DNA of 64,000 nt from Hyphomonas sp. Mor2. Lineage in GTDB: Bacteria > Pseudomonadota > Alphaproteobacteria > Caulobacterales > Hyphomonadaceae. Numbering within the stretch: position 1 is the first letter of the stretch; every line of letters starts with the position of its first letter. The translations under genes and the position numbers were made by a program. The stretch spans positions 2,728,001 to 2,792,000 of the forward strand of contig NZ_CP017718.1 in assembly GCF_001854405.1 (NCBI RefSeq), written 5' to 3'. This document shows, in pieces, positions 31,863-42,541 of this stretch. Under the pieces are notes generated by a model. That model was given only the letters and a program-made list of their open reading frames with translations, was not told the origin of the DNA and did no database searches.

Positions 31863-33130
31863 TGGGCGTCTCGATCTTTGGTCTCGCCTGGCGCAGCCTG
31901 ATGAATCGCAAGGCCTCAGCGTTTCTGACCATGCTTGCCATCGCGCTTTCAGTGGCGCTGTTCCTCGGCGTCGAGAAAGCGCGTAACGCGGCCAAGTCCG
32001 GCTTTGACAATACGATCTCGGGAACGGAACTGATTGTCGGCGCGCCATCGGGGCAAATCAACCTGTTGCTGTATTCCGTCTTCCGGCTCGGCAATGCGAC
32101 GGCAGAGATCTCGTGGGAGGCCTATCAGGCCCTCGACTCTAGAGAGGATGTCGCCTGGACGATCCCGATTTCGCTTGGAGACAATCATCGCGGGTTTCGC
32201 GTGATGGGCACGACCCTCGCTTATTTCGACCACTACAAGTATGGCCAGAAACAGGATCTGAGCTTTGCGGATGGCGCGGCATTCGATGATCTGTTCGATG
32301 CCGTCATCGGCGCGGATGTTGCCAGAACGCTGGGCTATGAGCTTGGCACGCCGCTGGTGATCACGCACGGCCTCGGCGCCCGCGGGCTGAACGATCATGA
32401 CGACCGACCCTTCCGGGTGGTCGGCATTCTTCGCCCGACCGGCACGCCGGTCGACCAGACCATCCATGTCTCGCTGGAAGCGATCACCGCGATCCATGTC
32501 GGATGGGAAACGGGCACCCGAAATCCGCTCGCAGACGGTCTTACAGAAGAGACGATACGCGGCTTCGACCTGACCCCGCGCACGGTCACCGCCGTATTTG
32601 TCGGATTGAAGAACCGCGCCACCGTTTTGCGCACACGGCGTGCGATCAACACCAACAAGTCAGAGCCTTTGCTGGCCATCATTCCGGGCCAGGCCTTGGC
32701 CGAGCTGTGGCAGGTGATGAGCACTGCCGAACGGGTGCTGCTGGCCATTTCGGCCTTCGTCATTGCGGTCGGCCTGGTCTCGATCCTGACCAGCATCTTG
32801 ACCAGCCTGAATGAGAGACGGCGTGAAATGTCGATCCTGAGAGCGACGGGCGCCCGGCCCGGGCACATTTTCGCGCTGCTGATTGCCGAAGCCACGGTTC
32901 TGGGGCTGGTCGGCGCGATGGCTGGCGCGATCCTGATACAAGTGATTTTCGCCATCGCGGCGCCGGTTCTGTCCGCCCAGTATGGCGTTGCCCTGATCGG
33001 CACAGGCCCCGGACTGGTCGATCTTTACACCATCGCTGCCGTGACCCTGGCGGCCCTGTTCCTGGGCATCTGGCCTGCGATCACCGCCTTGCGACGATCT
33101 CTGGCAGATGGCCTGACTGTCAAAGTCTGA
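31862..33130 (+). CDS. FtsX/MacB-type ABC transporter permease
   Basis: A 422-residue permease with one helix near the N-terminus (FLTMLAIALSVALFLGVE), a large periplasmic domain of about 220 residues and three C-terminal helices (VLLAISAFVIAVGLVSILTS, then LIAEATVLGLVGAMAGAILIQ and TIAAVTLAALFLGIWPAI), the FtsX layout. Its cytoplasmic loop LNERRREMSILRATGA is the coupling helix to the ATPase. This class usually moves lipid or protein rather than ions, so the role in zinc handling is interesting. Confidence 0.93.
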   Translation: MGVSIFGLAWRSLMNRKASAFLTMLAIALSVALFLGVEKARNAAKSGFDNTISGTELIVGAPSGQINLLLYSVFRLGNATAEISWEAYQALDSREDVAWTIPISLGDNHRGFRVMGTTLAYFDHYKYGQKQDLSFADGAAFDDLFDAVIGADVARTLGYELGTPLVITHGLGARGLNDHDDRPFRVVGILRPTGTPVDQTIHVSLEAITAIHVGWETGTRNPLADGLTEETIRGFDLTPRTVTAVFVGLKNRATVLRTRRAINTNKSEPLLAIIPGQALAELWQVMSTAERVLLAISAFVIAVGLVSILTSILTSLNERRREMSILRATGARPGHIFALLIAEATVLGLVGAMAGAILIQVIFAIAAPVLSAQYGVALIGTGPGLVDLYTIAAVTLAALFLGIWPAITALRRSLADGLTVKV

Positions 33131-33185
33131 TCACAAGCGCGGCAGAAGGCTGGTCGAAACGCCGTTTCGAACTTAAGTTGCAGGC

Positions 33186-33851
33186 ATGATGAAACAGATC
33201 GCGATCTCTTCTGCCGCCTTTCTGATTCTGGCCGCTTGTGGCCAGGCGGTCGGTGCAGACACATCCAGCTCCGCCAATGCGTCCGCATCAGAACCGCAAG
33301 TCGGGGATCGAATTCCCGACTCTGGAACTGAATCTACCGCCAGCAACCGGCTCGCCGCGGCGGCCATGGCAACCCAGGAGGCGGCAGCCCGCGGATTTCG
33401 AGAGATTGGCTGGGAAGAGTTGATGCCGGAAGGCGAAGAGGAACGCCTGGCGCAACTCTATCAGCAACAAATGGCCATGCTTTATTCCGGCGGTCCGATC
33501 GCCGAAGGCTCCGCCGCCGACGTGATGGTTCAGATCGGAACCTTCAATACGGTCAAGGAGCTCAATCAGACCAAGGTCCGCATTCCAGGCTATACGGTGC
33601 CGTTCGAATACGGTGCCAATGCCGAGATCACTGAGTTTCTCCTCGTGCCCTATTATGGCGCGTGCCTGCACGCACCGCCTCCGCCGCCAAACCAGACAGT
33701 GTTTGCTATGGCGGATGAACCGATCAAGTTGCGAGATCTTGCGCAAGCGGTCTGGATCGAAGGCACGATGTATACCCAAACCCAGGAATCCGAACTGGCG
33801 GACGCGGCTTACACACTCCGGGTCGAACGGGTCGAGACCTACCAATACTAG
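33186..33851 (+). CDS. DUF3299 lipoprotein of the zinc operon
   Basis: A 221-residue lipoprotein (lipobox LAAC). The middle and C-terminal half carry the DUF3299 pattern: RIPGYTVPFEYG, FLLVPYYGACLHAPPPPPNQTV, and a beta-rich tail (YTLRVERVETYQY). The His and Cys in ACLHAP may be metal ligands. DUF3299 genes follow ABC genes of this kind in several proteobacteria, including the Vibrio zrg locus. It probably belongs to the same transcript as zrgA despite a 55-base gap. Confidence 0.85.
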   Translation: MMKQIAISSAAFLILAACGQAVGADTSSSANASASEPQVGDRIPDSGTESTASNRLAAAAMATQEAAARGFREIGWEELMPEGEEERLAQLYQQQMAMLYSGGPIAEGSAADVMVQIGTFNTVKELNQTKVRIPGYTVPFEYGANAEITEFLLVPYYGACLHAPPPPPNQTVFAMADEPIKLRDLAQAVWIEGTMYTQTQESELADAAYTLRVERVETYQY

Positions 33852-33936
33852 AACGGATCACCCGCGGCTCCCTGCCCCATGGTCGAGCGCGGCAGGAGCC
33901 CCTACATCAGGCGCACGAAACTGAAAGGCGCCCACT

Positions 33937-34146
33937 ATGGCTTCTGCTCTAACCATCGGTCTCTACATTGCGATAGGCTTGCTCGTCGTGGTTCTGGTTA
34001 TGGGCCTGATCAACCTGACCCGTACCGATGATGGTCAACGCAGCCGATCCAACCAGCTGATGCGCATGCGCGTCATGGTCCAGGCCGTGGTGATTGCGAT
34101 CCTGGTCCTGCTGGGCATCGTCGTCGGCTCGATCCAGCTATTCTGA
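33937..34146 (+). CDS. Twin-transmembrane (HIG1-like) small protein
   Basis: A 69-residue inner-membrane protein with two helices (LTIGLYIAIGLLVVVLVMGLINL and VVIAILVLLGIVVGSIQLF) and a basic loop with NQLMRMRVM. This is the alphaproteobacterial HIG1 pattern; such proteins support respiratory complex assembly in related bacteria and mitochondria. It lies seven bases before the adenosyltransferase, which may be co-expressed. Confidence 0.85.
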   Translation: MASALTIGLYIAIGLLVVVLVMGLINLTRTDDGQRSRSNQLMRMRVMVQAVVIAILVLLGIVVGSIQLF

Positions 34147-34153
34147 CGTCGCC

Positions 34154-34726
34154 ATGGTCAAGCTGGACAAGATTTACACCAAGGCCGGAGATCGCGGTAA
34201 AACCCGTCTCTCCACGGGTGAGCCCGTCAACAAGTGGCATCCACGGGTCACCGCCTATGGGACCGTTGACGAAACCAATGCCGCCCTTGGTGTCGCCGCT
34301 CTGCACGCAGAGGGTGAGATGCTCGCGGCCATTCGGCGGATCCAGAACGATCTTTTCGATCTCGGCGCCGATCTCGCCACGCCGGATCGCGGCAAGAAGC
34401 TGGAATGGGAGCCCTTGCGCATCGTCGCCGCGCAGGTCGAGCGGCTTGAGACTGATATTGACGCGATGAACGAAACGATCGCACCACTGGACAGTTTCAT
34501 CCTGCCTGGGGGCAGCCCGCTTGCCGCGCAGCTGCATGTCGCCCGGACGTTATGCCGTCGGGCGGAGCGGCAAATTGCGGAACTGTCCGCCCTGGACGAT
34601 GAAATTGTCAGTGCGGAAGCACTGGCCTATGCCAATCGGCTATCCGACTGGCTGTTTGTCGCTGGCCGCGCGGCAAACAATGACGGCGTTGACGACATCA
34701 AGTGGGTGCCAGGCGCCAATCGCTAA
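34154..34726 (+). CDS. Cob(I)alamin adenosyltransferase, PduO type
   Basis: A 190-residue enzyme that adds the adenosyl group to cobalamin. The ATP-binding N-terminus KIYTKAGDRGKTRL and the active-site helix segments GTVDETNAALG, LPGGSPLAAQLHVARTLCRRAER and YANRLSDWLFVAGR are all PduO-family signatures. No cobalamin-biosynthesis neighbours are present. The HupE gene nearby may import cobalt, but the link is only positional. Confidence 0.95.
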   Translation: MVKLDKIYTKAGDRGKTRLSTGEPVNKWHPRVTAYGTVDETNAALGVAALHAEGEMLAAIRRIQNDLFDLGADLATPDRGKKLEWEPLRIVAAQVERLETDIDAMNETIAPLDSFILPGGSPLAAQLHVARTLCRRAERQIAELSALDDEIVSAEALAYANRLSDWLFVAGRAANNDGVDDIKWVPGANR

Positions 34727-36597
34727 CCACTATTGAAGTGCCCATAAATCCGCTCCGCCAGCGCCGCTGAGACGCCTTCGACTTCTTTCAGGTCGGCGAG
34801 CTTGGCCTGAGAGACGCCTTTGGCAGATCCAAAATATTGCAGCAGCGCCTTCTTTCGCGCGGGCCCGATGCCGCCAATCTCATCCAGAGGGTTCTTCTTG
34901 ATATCGGCGCTGCGCTTAGCGCGATGGGCGCCGATGGCCCAGCGGTGCGCCTCGTCCCGCAAGCGCTGAAGATAGTAAAGCACTGGCGCGTTTTCCGGCA
35001 GCCGGAACGGGGCGCGACCAGGCTGAAAGAACTGTTCGCGGCCGGCATTGCGCTCGACCCCTTTGGCGATTGAAACCAGGTTCACGTCCGACGGCGACAG
35101 GCCAAGCTCGGCGATGGCTTCGATGACACTGCTGAGCTGGCCGAGGCCGCCATCAATCAGCACAAGGTCCGGCCAGTTGGCCCCATTACCTTCTTCGCGT
35201 TCCTTCAAGGCCCGCGCAAAGCGCCTTCGCATGACCTCGCGCATCATGCCGTAATCATCGCCGGGCTCGAGGCTCTTATCCTTGATGTTGAACTTGCGAT
35301 ACTGGCCTTTTTCAAACCCGTCCGGCCCCGCCACCACCATGCCGCCGACCATGTTCGCGCCCTGGATATGGGAATTGTCATAGACTTCGATACGCTCCGG
35401 CGGTTCTTCCAGATCGAACGCCTTGGCCACTTCCTTGAGCAGGCGCGCCTGGCTGGCACTTTCAGCCAATTTCCGGCTGAGCGCCTCGGCCGCATTGCGG
35501 CTGGCCTGTTCGACCAGAGCGCGTTTCTCTCCGCGTTGCGGCGTCCGAATCTCGACCTTGCGATCGGCCTTCAGCGCCAGGGCTTCCGCGATCAAGCCGC
35601 CATCCGTCGGATCGACACTGGTGAAGATGGTGCGAGGGGGTGGGCGCTTGTCATAGAACTGGACCAGGAATGCGGCCAGGATATCGGCGTCTGTCTCGCC
35701 TTTTTCGTGACGCGGGAAGTGAACCGTGGCGCCCCAATTCTGCCCGGCACGAATGAAGAAGACCTGGACTGCAGACAGGCCGCCTTCCATGGCGATGGAA
35801 AAGATATCCGCTTCCTCGATCCCGTCCGGATTGATGTCCTGCTGGGCGCGCACATGCGCCAGCGCGCGAATGCGGTCGCGCAAAGCGGCCGCGCGCTCAA
35901 ACTCCATGGCTTCGGCCGCCGCTTCCATTTGCGCGGCCAGATCGGCTTGCAAATCGGTCGCCTTGCCCCGCAGAAAATCGGCCGCCTGATCGGCAAGCGC
36001 GCGATAGTCTTCGGCATCGATCAAGTCGACGCAGGGCGCTGAGCAGCGCTTGATCTGGTGTAACATGCAGGGCCGCTGACGGGTCGAGAAGACACTGTCT
36101 TCGCAGGTCCGCAGCAGAAACGCCTTTTGCAACGTATCGATCGTCCGAGTGACCGCATTGGCACTCGCGAATGGCCCGAAATAGTCGCCGCGATCCTGCT
36201 TTGATCCTCGATATTTCAGCACTTGCGGTGCCGCATGGTCGCGCCGGATCAGAATGTAGGGAAAAGACTTGTCATCGCGCAGCAGGATGTTGAAGCGCGG
36301 CTTCAGGGACTTGATCAGGCTGGCTTCCAGCAACAGCGCTTCGGTCTCGCTCTCAGTGACAACAAACTCCATGCGAGCTGTTGCCAGGATCATGGCCGCA
36401 ATGCGCTGCGTGTGCCCGCCAATCCGCGTATAGGAGGATACCCGCGCCTTCAGGCTCTTGGCCTTGCCGACATAAAGCACCGTCTCGTCCTCGCCGAACA
36501 TGCGATAGACGCCCGGCTTGGCAGGCAGCCGGGAAAGATTGTCCTTGATGACATCCACCCCGCGCTTGCGGGCCGTCAGATCGGGGGAATCGGGCAT
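34723..36597 (-). CDS. uvrC: Excinuclease ABC subunit C
   Basis: UvrC makes both cuts around a lesion in nucleotide excision repair. The 624-residue chain has the GIY-YIG domain at about residues 25-100 (KPGVYRMF...YVGKAKSLKARV), a Cys-containing region (CMLHQIKRCSAPC), a UVR domain (MEFERAAALRDRI), the RNase H-like C-terminal nuclease (IEVYDNSHIQG, LVLIDGGLGQL) and tandem HhH motifs at the end (IGGIGPARKKALLQYFGS). It overlaps the convergent pduO stop by four bases. Confidence 0.97.
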   Translation of the reverse strand: MPDSPDLTARKRGVDVIKDNLSRLPAKPGVYRMFGEDETVLYVGKAKSLKARVSSYTRIGGHTQRIAAMILATARMEFVVTESETEALLLEASLIKSLKPRFNILLRDDKSFPYILIRRDHAAPQVLKYRGSKQDRGDYFGPFASANAVTRTIDTLQKAFLLRTCEDSVFSTRQRPCMLHQIKRCSAPCVDLIDAEDYRALADQAADFLRGKATDLQADLAAQMEAAAEAMEFERAAALRDRIRALAHVRAQQDINPDGIEEADIFSIAMEGGLSAVQVFFIRAGQNWGATVHFPRHEKGETDADILAAFLVQFYDKRPPPRTIFTSVDPTDGGLIAEALALKADRKVEIRTPQRGEKRALVEQASRNAAEALSRKLAESASQARLLKEVAKAFDLEEPPERIEVYDNSHIQGANMVGGMVVAGPDGFEKGQYRKFNIKDKSLEPGDDYGMMREVMRRRFARALKEREEGNGANWPDLVLIDGGLGQLSSVIEAIAELGLSPSDVNLVSIAKGVERNAGREQFFQPGRAPFRLPENAPVLYYLQRLRDEAHRWAIGAHRAKRSADIKKNPLDEIGGIGPARKKALLQYFGSAKGVSQAKLADLKEVEGVSAALAERIYGHFNSG

Positions 36598-36629
36598 GCC
36601 TTCAATTTAGGAGGCAATCGCGCGAAAGC

Positions 36630-36947
36630 CTAGAGGCGGAACAGATCGCTATATGCACCCGGGGTCGCGTCAAACAGGATGTCACTGACAAACAGAACCA
36701 TTCCGACGAGGATGACTGCACCCACAAACTGTCGACCAATGCTGCCCGGATTGTACTTGCGACGGGCGCGGGCGACGATCAGGTAGATCAGGAACATGAT
36801 GAACGCACACAGCGCCAGGCCACGCTCGGCGTCGCTCAGATCGATGAAATAGTCGCGCACTTCGCCAAAATAGAAGCCTACCTCGACCATGAACCGGTCG
36901 AAGGCCTGCTGATATACATCAGAACTGGTCTCACGCGTGAACAACAT
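36630..36947 (-). CDS. Small membrane protein, unknown function
   Basis: A 105-residue protein with two hydrophobic helices (GLALCAFIMFLIYLIVARARR and FVGAVILVGMVLFVSDILF), preceded by an amphipathic N-terminal region rich in Phe and Tyr. It lies 32 bases upstream of uvrC on the same strand and is probably co-transcribed with it. No family recognised. Confidence 0.65.
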   Translation of the reverse strand: MLFTRETSSDVYQQAFDRFMVEVGFYFGEVRDYFIDLSDAERGLALCAFIMFLIYLIVARARRKYNPGSIGRQFVGAVILVGMVLFVSDILFDATPGAYSDLFRL

Positions 36948-37085
36948 GACTACAATCCTCGGCCCCCAGCCAAGATGAAACTAGCGGTTGTATATAGCGG
37001 TATTTGGTCAAATCTGGCCTAATAGGATCTGTGAAATTTTATCGATCACTCATTTGTAATGTTGGCTTGCAACCGGCCAGATTGA

Positions 37086-38333
<1,248 letters not shown>

Positions 38334-38408
38334 GCGCCGGCCATAAATTTCCTCTATAGGTGACAGGCCGATAATCAATTGGCGTTACCCCATCGGACCC
38401 CCCACCTG

Positions 38409-38429
38409 ACCCTCATCAAGAATGAGGGT
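38409..38429 (+). promoter_or_regulatory. Hairpin over the dps ribosome binding site
   Basis: ACCCTCAT (38409-38416) and ATGAGGGT (38422-38429) are perfect complements with a 5-base loop. The 3' arm contains GAGGG, the only good Shine-Dalgarno, 8 bases before the dps ATG. The hairpin would block ribosome entry; a switch or thermometer is possible, though not shown. Confidence 0.6.
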
Positions 38430-38436
38430 TTGACCG

Positions 38437-38901
38437 ATGAATGTTGAAATTGGAATCTCTGAAACCGACCGCGCAAAGTCTGCACAGGCGCTGAAGCGGC
38501 TGCTGGGCGAGACCTATGCGCTCTACATCAAGACGCACGGCTATCACTGGAACGTCACAGGTCCGCGCTTTCAGTCGCTGCACGAAGTGTTCATGACGCA
38601 ATATACCGAGCTGTGGGCGGCCCTGGATGAGTTGGCCGAGCGCATTCGCGCCCTCGGCCACTTCGCCCCCGGATCATCCGCCGAAATGATGCATGACGCA
38701 TCGATTGAAGCCGACGCGTCCGTCCCGCAAGCAGAGCTTATGGTGGAGAATCTGGCAAAAGGTCATGAAGCTGTGGCGAGAGCCGCCCGTGATGGCATTC
38801 GGATTGCCGGCGAAGCCGGAGATGATGTGACTGCGGACCTGATGACGCAGCGGGCCACAATTGCCGACAAAACCGCCTGGATGCTTCGCGCCAGTCTTTA
38901 G
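38437..38901 (+). CDS. dps: Dps-family DNA-binding ferritin
   Basis: Dps forms a 12-mer that stores iron and protects DNA from peroxide. The 154-residue chain carries the interface ferroxidase ligands H37, H49, D64 and E68, with the same spacing as in E. coli Dps, in HGYHWNVTGPRFQSLHE...LDELAERI. There is no long basic N-terminal tail. It stands alone and its ribosome binding site lies in a hairpin. Confidence 0.95.
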   Translation: MNVEIGISETDRAKSAQALKRLLGETYALYIKTHGYHWNVTGPRFQSLHEVFMTQYTELWAALDELAERIRALGHFAPGSSAEMMHDASIEADASVPQAELMVENLAKGHEAVARAARDGIRIAGEAGDDVTADLMTQRATIADKTAWMLRASL

Positions 38902-40028
38902 TTGAATGCGGCTGTGGCCTGCGATGGAGCCTGATAAAGCCGATAACAGCTACGGCCCTTGGCCTTCGCCTCATACAGGGCGAGATCCGCGCATTTCAGC
39001 AAGGACTGGGTCGAATCTGCGTGCAAGGGCGCGCAGGCAACGCCCACGGAGGCGGTCGAGACCAATTCCAGCTCGCCGACCCGAAACGGGCGCGACAGGG
39101 CCGACACGATCCGCGCCGCGACCAGGCAGGCATCCATGGGATTGGCAACCTCGCGTGAGACGACAACGAACTCGTCGCCGCCAAGACGCGCAGCCCAGTC
39201 CTTGCCGCGAATAACCTTGCGCAGGCGCTTGGCGACCAGATTGAGCAGAGCATCGCCGGTCTGGTGACCGAACGTGTCATTGATCGATTTGAAATTGTCG
39301 AGATCGATGGCGAGAATGGCGACATTCTCGTCTTCGGCACTGGTGGCGACTTCCTGCTCGATCCGGTTCTGGAACGCATACCGATTGGCGAGTCCCGTCA
39401 GCATGTCGTGCTCTGCCATATGCTTGAGCCGGCCCTGCGCTTCGATCCGCCGGGTCACATTGGTCCCGACGCCGAGATAACCGATGACCGCTCCGGACTT
39501 GCTGTAGCGCGGCGTGGCTGACAGTGAGATATAGAAGCGTTTGCCGTCGCTCGAATTGAACACGGACAGGATATCCGAATAGGGCTTGATCGCGCGCAGG
39601 GCAGACAACATTTTCTCGCGCTCGGTCTCGTCCAGTTTGATGACGCTCATATAATGCTTGCCGAGCACATGATTGATGTCCGGGAAGAAAGTTTTCATCA
39701 GACGACCACCCGCCGCAATCACATGGCCTTCCAGGTCGGTTTCCCAATACAGATCCGTGGCAAAATCTGCCAGATGCGACAGCTGGCTTTCCGCAATGGC
39801 TTCGGCCTCTTCGGCTTTCTTGTCCTGACGCGCGACCAAGACCAACAGTCCGAGTGTGATGACCAGAATGACCGACGATTCCAGCAGCAGGAAGCTATGG
39901 CTAAGCTCGTGTACGGACGCGAAGGCGAAGAATCCGAGTTCTAGAACGCCGAGAAACCCGACGGCCATCAGCGCCAGGGAGAATCTGAAGTGACTCTTTT
40001 TCCGGGAAGGCGCCGCCACACTATTCAT
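38898..40028 (-). CDS. Membrane-anchored diguanylate cyclase with PAS domain
   Basis: A 376-residue c-di-GMP synthase. Two N-terminal helices (SLALMAVGFLGVLELGFFAFA, LLLESSVILVITLGLLVLVA) anchor it. A PAS domain spans about residues 90-200. The GGDEF motif is intact at 283-287, and an inhibitory I-site RGKD lies five residues before it, so product feedback is expected. It is convergent with dps, overlapping by four bases. Confidence 0.93.
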   Translation of the reverse strand: MNSVAAPSRKKSHFRFSLALMAVGFLGVLELGFFAFASVHELSHSFLLLESSVILVITLGLLVLVARQDKKAEEAEAIAESQLSHLADFATDLYWETDLEGHVIAAGGRLMKTFFPDINHVLGKHYMSVIKLDETEREKMLSALRAIKPYSDILSVFNSSDGKRFYISLSATPRYSKSGAVIGYLGVGTNVTRRIEAQGRLKHMAEHDMLTGLANRYAFQNRIEQEVATSAEDENVAILAIDLDNFKSINDTFGHQTGDALLNLVAKRLRKVIRGKDWAARLGGDEFVVVSREVANPMDACLVAARIVSALSRPFRVGELELVSTASVGVACAPLHADSTQSLLKCADLALYEAKAKGRSCYRLYQAPSQATAAFN

Positions 40029-40080
40029 CCGGACATTGGATCACGTTTAGGTTGATTTTTTATTATTTCTCTTTTTGGAA

Positions 40081-41973
40081 TCAACGACGTCCGAATAAGC
40101 GTTCAATATCCATAAGCTTCAATTCGACATAGGTAGGACGGCCATGATTGCATTGGCCGGAGTGCGGCGTGCGCTCCATCTGACGCAAAAGCGCATTCAT
40201 TTCCTCGGCATTGAGGCGGCGACCGGCGCGCACAGATCCGCGGCAGGCCATGTTTCCCATCACGTCCTCGAACCGCTCTTTCAGAGCCAGACCCGCATCG
40301 TACTCGGCAAAGTCATCGGCCAGATCACGGATCAGACCCGCGACGTCCATTTCGCCAAACAAGGCTGGTGTCGCGCGCACGCAGACCGCGCCCAGGCCGA
40401 ACGGCTCCACTTCCAGCCCGAGATCCGCAAGCTCGTCGACGCGCTCCAGAACACGCGCAGCTTCGTCCTCGCTCAGCTCAACCACATCGGGGATCAGCAG
40501 GGCCTGTCGCTTCACACCGCCTTCAGCCATTTGGCGTTTCATATCCTCATAGACCAGACGCTCATGCGCCGCGTGTTGGTCGACGATGACAATCCCGTCT
40601 TCGGTTTGCGCCACGACATAGGTCTCGTGCAATTGCGCGCGGGCGACGCCGAGCGGGAAGTCAGCGTGCGCGGCGTCCTGTTCGGGCTCGACCCGGGCGG
40701 ACAGGCCGCCTTCATAATTCGAAGCGGGTGGCTCATGCAGAATCGGCGCTGACGGCGAAACAGCCTGCGACGGCGGAGGCAGAGTCACGGACGGGGGCGG
40801 CAGGTTCGCCCCACCGCCGGGGCGGTCAGCCCACAAGGTACTGGGACGAAACACATCTGCTTGCACCGGCTCCGCATGGACTTTGCCCAGTGCCTCCGAT
40901 GCGACCGTGGTGCTGGCCCGGTGCCCCGCCGCGGCGAGCGCGTGCCGCAGAGCGCCAATGATCAGGCCCCGCACATTCCCCGCATCCCGAAACCGGACCT
41001 CGGTCTTGGCCGGGTGTACGTTCACATCGACATATTCCGGATCGAGATCCACGAACAGCGCCGCCATCGGGTGCCGGTCACGCGCGAGGAAATCCTGATA
41101 GGCGGCGCGGATGACCCCGTTCAGCATCCGGTCCTTCACCGGGCGACCATTGACGAACAGGTACTGTTTCTGGGCGTTGCCGCGATTGAGCGTAGGCAGA
41201 CCCGCGAAACCGGACAAGCGGACGCCTTCTCGCTCGGCCTCGATTTCGAGCGCATTCTCGCGAAACGCGCGCCCCATAATCGCGCCAAGCCGCTCTAGCC
41301 GCCCGACCGGTGTGTCCGGATGAGCCGCATAGCGGAACACGTTGCGGCCATTGCTTTCCAGCTGGAAGGCCACATCCGCGCGCGACATGGCGAGCCGTTT
41401 CAGCGCGTCGGTCACGGCCATGGTCTCGGACCGCTCGGATTTCATGAATTTCAGGCGCGCAGGCGTCGCATGGAACAGGTCGCGCACCTCGACCCGCGTT
41501 CCCGTGAGACCCGTCCCGGAAAAGGCGGCAGGCTTGGGACCTTCGATCCGGCCCGCCTCGATATAGAGTTCAGCCGCGTCTTCTCCATCGGTTCGAGACG
41601 TCAGCGTCATCCGGCTGACCGAGCCAATCGAAGGCAAGGCCTCCCCGCGAAATCCCATCGTGTGGATATTGAGCAGATCGATCCGGCCATCGGTGCCGGG
41701 CTGCAGCTTCGAGGTCGCGTGCCGCTCCAGCGCGAGCTGCATATCTTCGCCGCTCATGCCGCACCCATCATCCTCGACAATCAGGCGCTTGAGGCCACCG
41801 GATTCAATCGTCACTTTGATCGACCGCGCACCCGCGTCGAGGGCATTCTCGACCAGTTCCTTTACCGCCGCAGCAGGCCGCTCGATCACTTCACCCGCGG
41901 CAATGCGATTGACCGCATCCGGCGGCAATTGTCGGATCTGAGGCCGTGCAGGAAGGGGGGCGCTATCAGGCAT
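40081..41973 (-). CDS. mutL: DNA mismatch repair protein MutL, endonuclease type
   Basis: A 630-residue GHKL ATPase with the motifs [14 protein letters not shown] and FRGEALPSI in its N-terminal domain. The C-terminal domain has the metal-binding endonuclease motif DQHA(2x)E(4x)E, seen as [12 protein letters not shown], as well as ACRGSV and CNHGRPT. That means this MutL should nick DNA itself, as expected where MutH is missing. ATG at 41973 is used; the longer frame to 42021 is not family-like. Confidence 0.95.
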   Translation of the reverse strand: MPDSAPLPARPQIRQLPPDAVNRIAAGEVIERPAAAVKELVENALDAGARSIKVTIESGGLKRLIVEDDGCGMSGEDMQLALERHATSKLQPGTDGRIDLLNIHTMGFRGEALPSIGSVSRMTLTSRTDGEDAAELYIEAGRIEGPKPAAFSGTGLTGTRVEVRDLFHATPARLKFMKSERSETMAVTDALKRLAMSRADVAFQLESNGRNVFRYAAHPDTPVGRLERLGAIMGRAFRENALEIEAEREGVRLSGFAGLPTLNRGNAQKQYLFVNGRPVKDRMLNGVIRAAYQDFLARDRHPMAALFVDLDPEYVDVNVHPAKTEVRFRDAGNVRGLIIGALRHALAAAGHRASTTVASEALGKVHAEPVQADVFRPSTLWADRPGGGANLPPPSVTLPPPSQAVSPSAPILHEPPASNYEGGLSARVEPEQDAAHADFPLGVARAQLHETYVVAQTEDGIVIVDQHAAHERLVYEDMKRQMAEGGVKRQALLIPDVVELSEDEAARVLERVDELADLGLEVEPFGLGAVCVRATPALFGEMDVAGLIRDLADDFAEYDAGLALKERFEDVMGNMACRGSVRAGRRLNAEEMNALLRQMERTPHSGQCNHGRPTYVELKLMDIERLFGRR

Positions 41974-42021
41974 CAGAACAAGGTAAGGGCCCTGTCTGAT
42001 TCGCGCCAGACAGAGTGGCAA

Positions 42022-42050
42022 AGAAAAAGCGGCCGCCGCAGCAGCCGCTT
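42022..42050 (-). terminator. Intrinsic terminator of the oxidase subunit IV gene
   Basis: On the minus strand AAGCGGC and GCCGCTT form a stem over a 10-base loop, followed by TTTC. It separates this gene from mutL downstream. Confidence 0.65.
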
Positions 42051-42075
42051 CTCTGAAATCCGTGAAATGGCGTCG

Positions 42076-42375
42076 CTAGAGTGCCAGCTGGAACAGCATG
42101 ATCAGGACCTGGACGAAGACCGCCAGTCCAGACAGGCCGACAATGGTCGCGATCCAGGCGCCGCCAAACCCCATGCCCAGGCCGATCACGATACCGGCCC
42201 CTGCGCAGACGACCAGCGCCACCAGCCATGGCATGCCCATGGACAGCGTGAATGTGGCATAGGCCAGCATGAGCAGCGTGATGATCGCGCCCCAGGCTCC
42301 GGCCTTCATGGTTCCCACATACATGCTCTTTTGAGACTCGATATTCATTTCGCCGCGTGTGTAATCGCCTGCCAT
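42076..42375 (-). CDS. aa3-type cytochrome c oxidase subunit IV-like protein
   Basis: A 99-residue inner-membrane protein starting MAGDYTRGEMNIESQKSMYVG, the sequence style of the bacterial oxidase subunit IV, followed by a helix (WGAIITLLMLAYATFTL) as in that subunit, and then two more (LVALVVCAGAGIVIGLGMG and IVGLSGLAVFVQVLIML) that make it longer than the usual single-helix form. ATG at 42375 follows GGAGG. No oxidase genes are nearby. Confidence 0.75.
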   Translation of the reverse strand: MAGDYTRGEMNIESQKSMYVGTMKAGAWGAIITLLMLAYATFTLSMGMPWLVALVVCAGAGIVIGLGMGFGGAWIATIVGLSGLAVFVQVLIMLFQLAL

Positions 42376-42541
42376 CATGGCCTCCAATTCAGTCTGGCAC
42401 GTCTTTATCCGGGTGGTCGCCAGCGTCAAGCATTATAGATGTCGCAGCCGCATGCCGCAGCGATCACCTTTTCAGATCCGCCGGAATGTTACAGGGTCGC
42501 CCCGATCGCGCCGACAGATGCGCGCATGAGGAGACGACCGG

